From the NCBI GenBank assembly GCA_022559845.1, contig CM040126.1, positions 47,300,458 to 47,364,457 of the forward strand: a DNA stretch of 64,000 bases. Direction: 5' to 3'. Source of the DNA: Amorphophallus konjac. Taxonomy: Eukaryota > Streptophyta > Magnoliopsida > Alismatales > Araceae. Of this stretch, positions 58,196 to 64,000 are shown piece after piece (within the stretch, counting starts at the first letter, position 1; each line of letters begins with the position of its first letter). The notes below the pieces were generated by a model. It was not told the DNA's origin, ran no database searches, and saw nothing but the letters and a program-made list of their open reading frames with translations. The translations under genes were made by a program, and so were the position numbers.

Positions 58196-61192
58196 TCACT
58201 CGGCCGGCTTATCCGCCGGGCCGCCATCATCATCTCCGCCCTCGGGTCTCCGTGTGGGTGGTGCTATGGAGGCGCTCTCCTCCTGCAGTCCTTTCTCTGC
58301 CCTCTCATTCCTCCGCTGGCCAGAGGAGCTAGCGAGGAAGTCCCCTATCGAGCCGCTCGGGGTAACGCTCCTCCGTGCCCCACTCTGGGAGGCACTCCAC
58401 TCCGGTCCCCGGCCCATCATCCTGACTGTGCGCTCCATCGTCCGTAGCTCGATCTTCAGCTCGAAGATCTGACGCCGCGTGTCCCGGGCCTCGGTCCGGT
58501 AGCGATCCAAGTCCGCGGTCCCAGTCCGGAGTCGCTCCACCTCAGCTTGTGACCGAGTCAGCTCTGCCCGGAGTCGCTCTGCCTCCGTCCGAGCCTATTT
58601 CACCTCGACCGCTGCTGTGGCTAGCTCTCTCGCCTATAGATCGCATTTCATATAGTTAGTTGCATAAGCATTTTAATTCACATAAATATAAGCATTTTAA
58701 ATCAACGCATTTAGCATCTTACCTGCTCCGCGAGGGTGGCCTCCGCCTCCTCGGCCCGGGCAACCGCTCGGGCAAACTCAGCGTCTCGCTCGGTCCTGCC
58801 TCCCGCAGGCTGTGAGGATGACGACGGAGCATCCGGTCCCGCTCTTTGGGCTCCCTCGGCCCGCTGCATTTAGAAATCATGATTAGTCAATCGCATTTGC
58901 ATCATTTGCATCATAAAGCACAATCATTTTAAAGGTTTTGGGAATCTTACCAGAAGCTCCAAAGCGGTCCGGTACTCGTCCCGCTGCTGGACGGTGGCGT
59001 GAAGAAGCCCCTCGAGCTCGGCTATCCTTCCCTCGTGGTCTAGCTGGATTTAGAAGAATGAGTCATTGCATATAGTATATAGCATTGTGTCATATAGAAA
59101 GAGTTTAGGGTTTAGAAGTTACATACTGGTTGTCGGGTACCTCGGTACACACCCGGTCCCCGTACAGTCGAGCGAAGGCTTTCAAGTACGCCTCATCGCT
59201 CTCATCCCGCTCCTTCACTGCTCTGCCCCGCTTGTTTCAATCGTGGACGAACTTCACCTTCCGGGCACACCAATCTATGTTGCCGCTAATTCCCTTCGCT
59301 GACTTGCCCGGGCGCTCGTCACTGCGGCGTGGAAAGGTCACCTCGGGCTGGTGTAGTCCCCGAGTCCTCAGAATCAACCGGTAGTGGAGTGGCTCGATGA
59401 TATGGATGCAGTGCAACCATATGTCTCGTCCCCGGTACGAGAGGGCTGCCTCCACCCATGGCTGTCCCTCGTAACTCTCACCTCTGTACGGGGTCCATCT
59501 CACCTGAAATCATATTAGTCCATTCATCAAATCAACATTTAGAAGCATATAAAAGCATATAGAGCATTTAGAAAGCATTTGTGAGTTCGGGCTTACCGCC
59601 GTATGCGGGAAGGAATCCAAATCATCCTGGATCGCCCGGGTCAATCTGATGATCGACCCTGGGTCCCTCGTAACCACCCATCGCCTCGCGATCGGGATGC
59701 GGCCGGCGTGGAGTAGCGTGCCTCTCCCGATGCCCGGGAGGTACATGTAACTCCAGATCTGCATTTAGAAGTCAAGTCAGTCAATTGCATAATCACAGCA
59801 TAATCATAATCATATAGAAAGCATTTAAAGCACATTTACCTATAGGAAAGGCGAGAAGCCGCCCAGCATCGTCTGTCGGTCCGTCGTGCTGAGGGACTCG
59901 AACAGGAAGGCTAAGACTGCCGCTCCCCGGGCGTATTTCCCAACTCTGCCCAAATCCTGGATCATCGGTAGCAGTCTGCAGCTGATGACATCTGCCCGAG
60001 TCGCGAATAGGAGCTTCCCGAACAGTAGCATCAGGAAGCGCCTCAGGACACGATCTCCCTCTGGTCCCGCCTCTGCCGCCACTCGTGGGCGCACCTGGTC
60101 AATCACTCTACCCAGATGCTCCTCTGGTAACTCGCCCACAGCTATGGCTGCTCCTCTCAATCCCAAGCTCTCCTACAGCTGTGATCTCGAAAGCTGAGAT
60201 GACGTCTGCCCCGGTCTGATCAAATCCAGCCCCAGCAGCTCCTGGGCCATCTCTCGGTAGTCTCGGTAAGTCCATCCTGTCACTGCGGCTCCGTGCACCC
60301 GCAGTCCGGCAATCCTCGCCATGTCTTCCAACGTCGGGATCATGTGACCCCACGAGAAGATGAACGCCCTGCTGACTGGATCCCATCGCTCGTGTAAAGC
60401 GTATAGCAGTGGCGTATCCATCCGGATCACCTCGATGCTCAGCACCTCGGCGAACCCCATGCCGGCTAACCTCTCTCTCTGGTAATCGGGCAGTGCCTGG
60501 TACACCGCCTGGATCTGAAGCCAAGAGATCCTCGTCCGTCTCTTTCCCTGCATTCATTTTAGAGCATAAGTTAGTCAATTGCATCATAAAATCAATGCAT
60601 AAGCATTTAAAATGAAAAAAAAAAACAAAAACTGAATAATTGAAAACATAAAAAATAAGTTCTGGCCTCTGGTGGTTATAACGGCCCTGGGGTGGGGTGT
60701 TACTTGTATCTAACGCACCAAGGGTGGCGCGTTAGGCTTGTGACGGTCCCTGGAAGGACCGTCACATTCTCTGCTAGAGGGCGTTTTTCCCTCGCATTCC
60801 GTGACTTTCCCACTTTGGCCAAAAGGCCTACAATGGATCCTAATGTGTTCATAGACCCATTTTCTACCCCCCATTCACACATGCATGCACATAAAAACAC
60901 AAAAAAATTAAAATTTTGGAAAATGGGGTGGGCAGCCTACCTCTCGGTCTTGGCCCCTCTTCCTCTTCTTCTCCTGTTCCCTGGGTTCTACCTCATCCAG
61001 GGGAACCTCCCCTTGATCCTCCTCGACCGTGGGAACATCCTCCTCCACCCTTGGCTCTCTCCTTGCCCTAGTTTCTTCCTCCACGGGCAGGACGGTCTCT
61101 CGCTCTATCCGGCGGTGAAGGCGACGAATCGCCTTCTTCTTCATCCCTCTCTCCCTCTTCTTCGGTGGCTGGGAACCCTTGTCGCCGGCCAT
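58196..61192 (-). pseudogene. Antisense gene 2 of D: seven-exon plant mobile domain protein with coiled coil
   Basis: On the minus strand, seven exons join in one frame with GT-AG borders: 61192-60941, 60547-59840, 59758-59597, 59503-59123, 59043-58951, 58863-58723 and 58633-58196 (84, 236, 54, 127, 31, 47 and 146 codons). Introns are 79-93 bp except the first (393 bp). Exon 1 begins MAGDKGSQPPKKRERG and is Lys/Glu-rich. Exons 2-4 hold a plant mobile domain (LLYALHERWDPVSRAFIFSW, then MIPTLEDMARIAGLRVHG). Exons 5-7 encode a coiled coil (ELEGLLHATVQQRDEYRTAL; AELTRSQAEVERLR). In-frame stops at 60175-60173, 59842-59840, 59239-59237 and 58597-58595 make this copy dead. PMD proteins exist as host genes and in transposons; the function inside retrotransposons is unknown. 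Splice sites are read by eye. Confidence 0.75.
60672..60766. repeat. Dyad modules inside intron 1 of antisense gene 2
   Basis: Three modules. The last, 60739-60766, has 11-bp perfect arms (TGTGACGGTCC and GGACCGTCACA) around a 6-nt loop, the best pairing of any module in D. Confidence 0.85.
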
Positions 61193-61321
61193 CTGGGTGG
61201 TGGTCGCCGGTGGTCTCCTCGGTTGGGGTTTTTTTTTTGGGAACGCTTTGGCGTTTGAGGCTTGAATGAATGTTGAATGAAGATTGTGACCGTTCGGTTT
61301 GTTTTTTGAACGCTCAGGAAA

Positions 61322-61480
61322 TATGACGGTCTGTCGTCCGACCGTTACAGTCTCTAACGCGTACTCCTGAGACTGTTACATGGATTTGAACTGTTTTATT
61401 GAAGAATGTAAACCGCCTAGTCTCTAACGGCCCTTCCCTGGCCCGTTACTTTATGTAACGCCCTCTCCACAGATCGTTAC
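61322..61480. repeat. Dyad modules upstream of antisense gene 2
   Basis: Four modules: TGACGGTC...GACCGTTA (61323), TAACGCG...CTGTTA, TAACGGCC...GCCCGTTA (about 61425) and GTAACGCCC...GATCGTTAC (about 61457). They sit within 300 bp upstream of the minus-strand start codon. Confidence 0.75.
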
Positions 61481-61489
61481 AGCTTGCAA

Positions 61490-62462
61490 GTTGCTTGATG
61501 AATAAAATGGTCTATTTAATGCTTGAAAGATCACATTTTCTTCCATAGTGCATATTATTAATGCTTCTCACGCGTATGAATGGTTATGCCTTGTTTTATG
61601 CTCATATCTATTGTTGTCTAACCTTTTCCCTCATGAATGAAGTTATGAACAGCATCATGCTTTGCCGGTCGTCAGGCAGGTAAGTCAGGTATTGTATCTT
61701 GATTCTTTATCCTTTAATGCATTATTATATGATATCTATGATATATTACCTCAAGAACCGACTGATCATTCATGTGTTCTAGGATCTGATGTTCCCCTTA
61801 AACAAAAATGATGATGATCTAAGTACACATGTTTAATCGTTGGATAGGCCGTTAGGTTGGAAAAATTTAGGGACGATGGTTCTGTCTTGCACGTCGTGGT
61901 TGCAGATGGTGTCCTGACCCTGATTTCTCCGGTCTAGCAATATTATTCTCGAGTATCTTGTTATTTTATCTTTCTTTGCATTCGTTTTAACGATTTCTTT
62001 TTCTTTAGCCCAGCATGCATCATACGCATATTTGAGCATTCATGATCTTCATCTGTTCAAGGTATCTCAATGATGGTGAATAGCAGTGTTCTTGATCTCG
62101 AATAAGGAGAGACATTCCACTCTAAGTTGGAAAGTTTCCTTCGATCTTTTTGCTTGATTTGGTTGGCTGAAGATTCCTGTCTGGAGTTTAGTCAGTTCTC
62201 TTTCCTTTCCGTTGCCTCCGGCGGCTAGCCGTGTTTCCTTTCCTTAATTGTTAGTTTCTCCAGACTTGCATCCTTTGGTTAGCTATTTCCTTGTGATCAG
62301 TTCGAAGTTTTCCAAAAAATTCCTATCGCTTGTTGGTGAAGAACGGGTGTCGTTTACCTTAACGCCCATTTTTTGGTCCACTCCACTTCATTTCCGCTTC
62401 ATCTCCATGTTCCATTTCGCTTTCGCTTCACCTCCGCTCGCTCCCCTGCAAAGAAGACGTTA
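61490..62462 (+). other. Element D distal 3' region
   Basis: No gene is seen. 61801-61885 matches B 11040-11135. The final part (CCCCTGCAAAGAAGACG) leads into the polypurine tract as in B. Confidence 0.6.
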
Positions 62463-62475
62463 AGGAGGGGCATCT
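62463..62475 (+). promoter_or_regulatory. Element D polypurine tract
   Basis: AAGGAGGGGCATC, directly before the TGTTGACACC start of the 3' LTR and similar to B's tract. Confidence 0.8.
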
Positions 62476-64000
62476 GTTGACACCCGTTTTTTGACCGATA
62501 AGTCGGGTCATCTCCTTGTTCACTCTATGTGATGCTCCAAGTTATTCATTCCTTCGTTGAGTCTCCTTCATCAGTCTGAAGTTTATTTCATGGGTCTTAG
62601 CTCCTTGGTTGAGTATGGTTCCGCGATTCCTCGTTTGATGAAGCTTAGCAAGCTCTCTTATCATTTGGATCCTCATTGTTTCTAACGGTATGCACCTGGG
62701 GCGTTACGTTCATCTAACGCATTGTCCCTGGGCCATTACATCTTGAAGAGTCCTACGACTTAAGGGCTTTGTTCCAATCCTTATCCTTTTGCCTATCCAT
62801 TGAGTATAACGGTCTGTCGTGCAGCCGTTACTTTTCTCTAACGCGTTCATCCTTGGCCGTTACTTTCATTCAAGAGTCCTATTCTTTTGATCTTCGTCCG
62901 TTGATCTTATCTCTTTTGAGATAAGATCGAATGTGATGGTATCCCTCTAACGCGTTATTTACCTCTGACGGTCTGTCGAGCAGCCGTTACATCAAACAGA
63001 GAGTCCTGGCAGTTCAGGCCTTTTCTCTGCTACTCCGTGGTCGAGATAAGAGTTTGATCTGGTGATTTCTCTTCCAAATATGATCCTCAGAACCTTCTGT
63101 TTGTTTCTATGGACTCTTGGTGATATTATCTTTGAGTTTTTGCTAAGAGTTATCCTTTTTTATCGCTGGATTATCCTCTGTTCGACCAGAGATTTTGAGG
63201 GCCTATAAATAGCACCCTTAACTTCATGGCCCGAGAGAGGAAGATCTGGAGTTTACGTCGAAGTGCTGCCGCATCCTAGAGCCACATCCAACCAAGGAGA
63301 ACTGTTCCTCAAGTCCATCTGCTTCACGGTGAAGGGAGTATTCGTTTCATTGTGTTTGAGTTTCCATCGTTGTCATACTTGTGTTCTTCCTCCTTCTCAA
63401 AGCATTGTCCCCCTTCCTTATTCCACGTTCTGCATCTATTTTCATCATCTAAACATCTTCCCTATCTTTTAAAACGCCTAGAGGGGTTAAAAAACTAAAA
63501 CTTTCCCGGTACTTCCCTTTCCTTTTGAATGATCTTAATTTCCTTAAGAATTGATACTACGCTTGTTTAAAGGGCTGATCTGGGTTTGTTTTCTTGTATT
63601 TCACGTTCTTTGGCAGGTTTACAGGTTCATCAAACGAGGCCCAAGTCTTCTGGCCGGCTGGAAGATTTGGAGTTCAAAGAATTCATAAGCTATTTCTGTA
63701 GGTTGTCTGACGGTCTTGAGAAGACGCGTCAGGTTCATATAACGGTGCATCGTGTGACCGTCACACTCCTGTGACGCACCGGGGTCTGGACCGTTACATT
63801 CAGCTGATCTGCAGATTTCACTGGTTTCTCTCTCCCGTGGGTGGGTGCTTCATCCACCTATTTCTAAGGTATTTTCAAGTCTTTAGCTTGTGTTTACTTT
63901 GGTGGCGATCACGTTCTTTCCTTAGTATTGGGCATTGATTTCTCTTTCCCACTTCATATTCCTTTGCTTGCTCCACCCACGCGGTGTGTTTTATTTGCTT
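62476..64000 (+). repeat. Element D 3' LTR (first 1525 bp)
   Basis: It starts TGTTGACACC. By the offset to the 5' LTR it should end at about 64201, outside the window. TATA box at 63204-63211. Dyad modules are at the same places as in the 5' LTR, some with better-matched arms. Confidence 0.92.
63204..63211 (+). promoter_or_regulatory. TATA box of D 3' LTR
   Basis: TATAAATA at the position matching 32693. Confidence 0.65.

Larger units (their letters stand above)
31965..64000 (+). mobile_element. Element D: Tat/Ogre-type Ty3-gypsy retrotransposon (3' end outside window)
   Basis: The 5' LTR (31965-33690) and partial 3' LTR (62476 onward) match at a constant offset of about 30511. About 40 differences in 1525 bp by eye (near 2.7 percent) place insertion well before B. 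The domain order is Gag, protease, G-patch-like, RT, RNase H, second archaeal-type RNase H, integrase. That order, with protease to integrase gypsy-style and the extra RNase H, is typical of the Tat lineage. Two antisense gene remnants follow integrase. Subtracting element E, the element is about 21.3 kb, in the range of Ogre-like giants. Coding parts are interrupted repeatedly. Confidence 0.9.

Noticed and set aside
58196..61192. Possibility that the PMD gene is a host gene into which D inserted
   Set aside because: It lies between D-specific boxes also found in B and before D's polypurine tract, with D dyad modules around and inside it. It is therefore part of D.

Overview
This window is repeat-rich nuclear DNA of a flowering plant. 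It consists almost entirely of nested LTR retrotransposons. I see no intact host gene, rRNA, tRNA or CRISPR array. The plant assignment rests on the lineages present: a Tat/Ogre-type Ty3-gypsy element with a second, archaeal-type RNase H; a Sirevirus-type Ty1-copia element; and plant mobile domain (PMD) genes. The species cannot be told from the sequence.

Layout. (A) 1-28576 is a large non-autonomous LTR element of about 20 kb of its own sequence. Its LTRs are 4988 bp (the left one is cut by the window edge). Its interior has no gag or pol and is a chain of tandem-repeat families, plus a small minus-strand poly(A)-tailed retro-insertion at about 22446-23478. (B) 3266-13596 is a 10331-bp element inserted in A with target duplication GGTGC. 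Its two 1815-bp LTRs differ at one base by my reading, so it is very young. It carries one long proline-rich ORF and no pol. (C) 28577-31964 is probably the end of a long LTR, followed by a remnant of a tRNA-Met primer-binding site. (D) 31965 to beyond 64000 is a Tat/Ogre-type gypsy element of about 21 kb of its own sequence. It has degraded gag, protease, G-patch-like region, RT, two RNase H domains and integrase. It also carries two antisense, intron-containing PMD-type genes. (E) 46486-57400 is a degraded Sirevirus inserted in D with target duplication GTCCA.

How they fit together. B and D share an identical primer-binding site, a conserved leader box, several 3' boxes and a similar polypurine tract. 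B therefore looks like a pol-less partner mobilised by D-type elements. D's own copy is dead: it has stops, frameshifts and a lysine in place of the catalytic glutamate of integrase. The antisense genes keep their introns because they are read from the strand opposite the retrotransposition template.

Unexplained structure. The non-coding parts of the elements are filled with short dyads (inverted arms of about 5-11 bp around a short variable loop), each element using its own arm sequence. In C and D they are about 25-bp modules of the form TAACGGYCT...GRCCGTTA whose arms often change together and which avoid coding exons. B has ACGCCCT...AGGGCGT modules, A has several tandem families with arms, and E has GGTCGACC palindromes in its LTRs. 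A second shared signal is an AATGTACAGACTT-type motif, arrayed about 25 times in each A LTR and again, reversed, between the two antisense genes of D.
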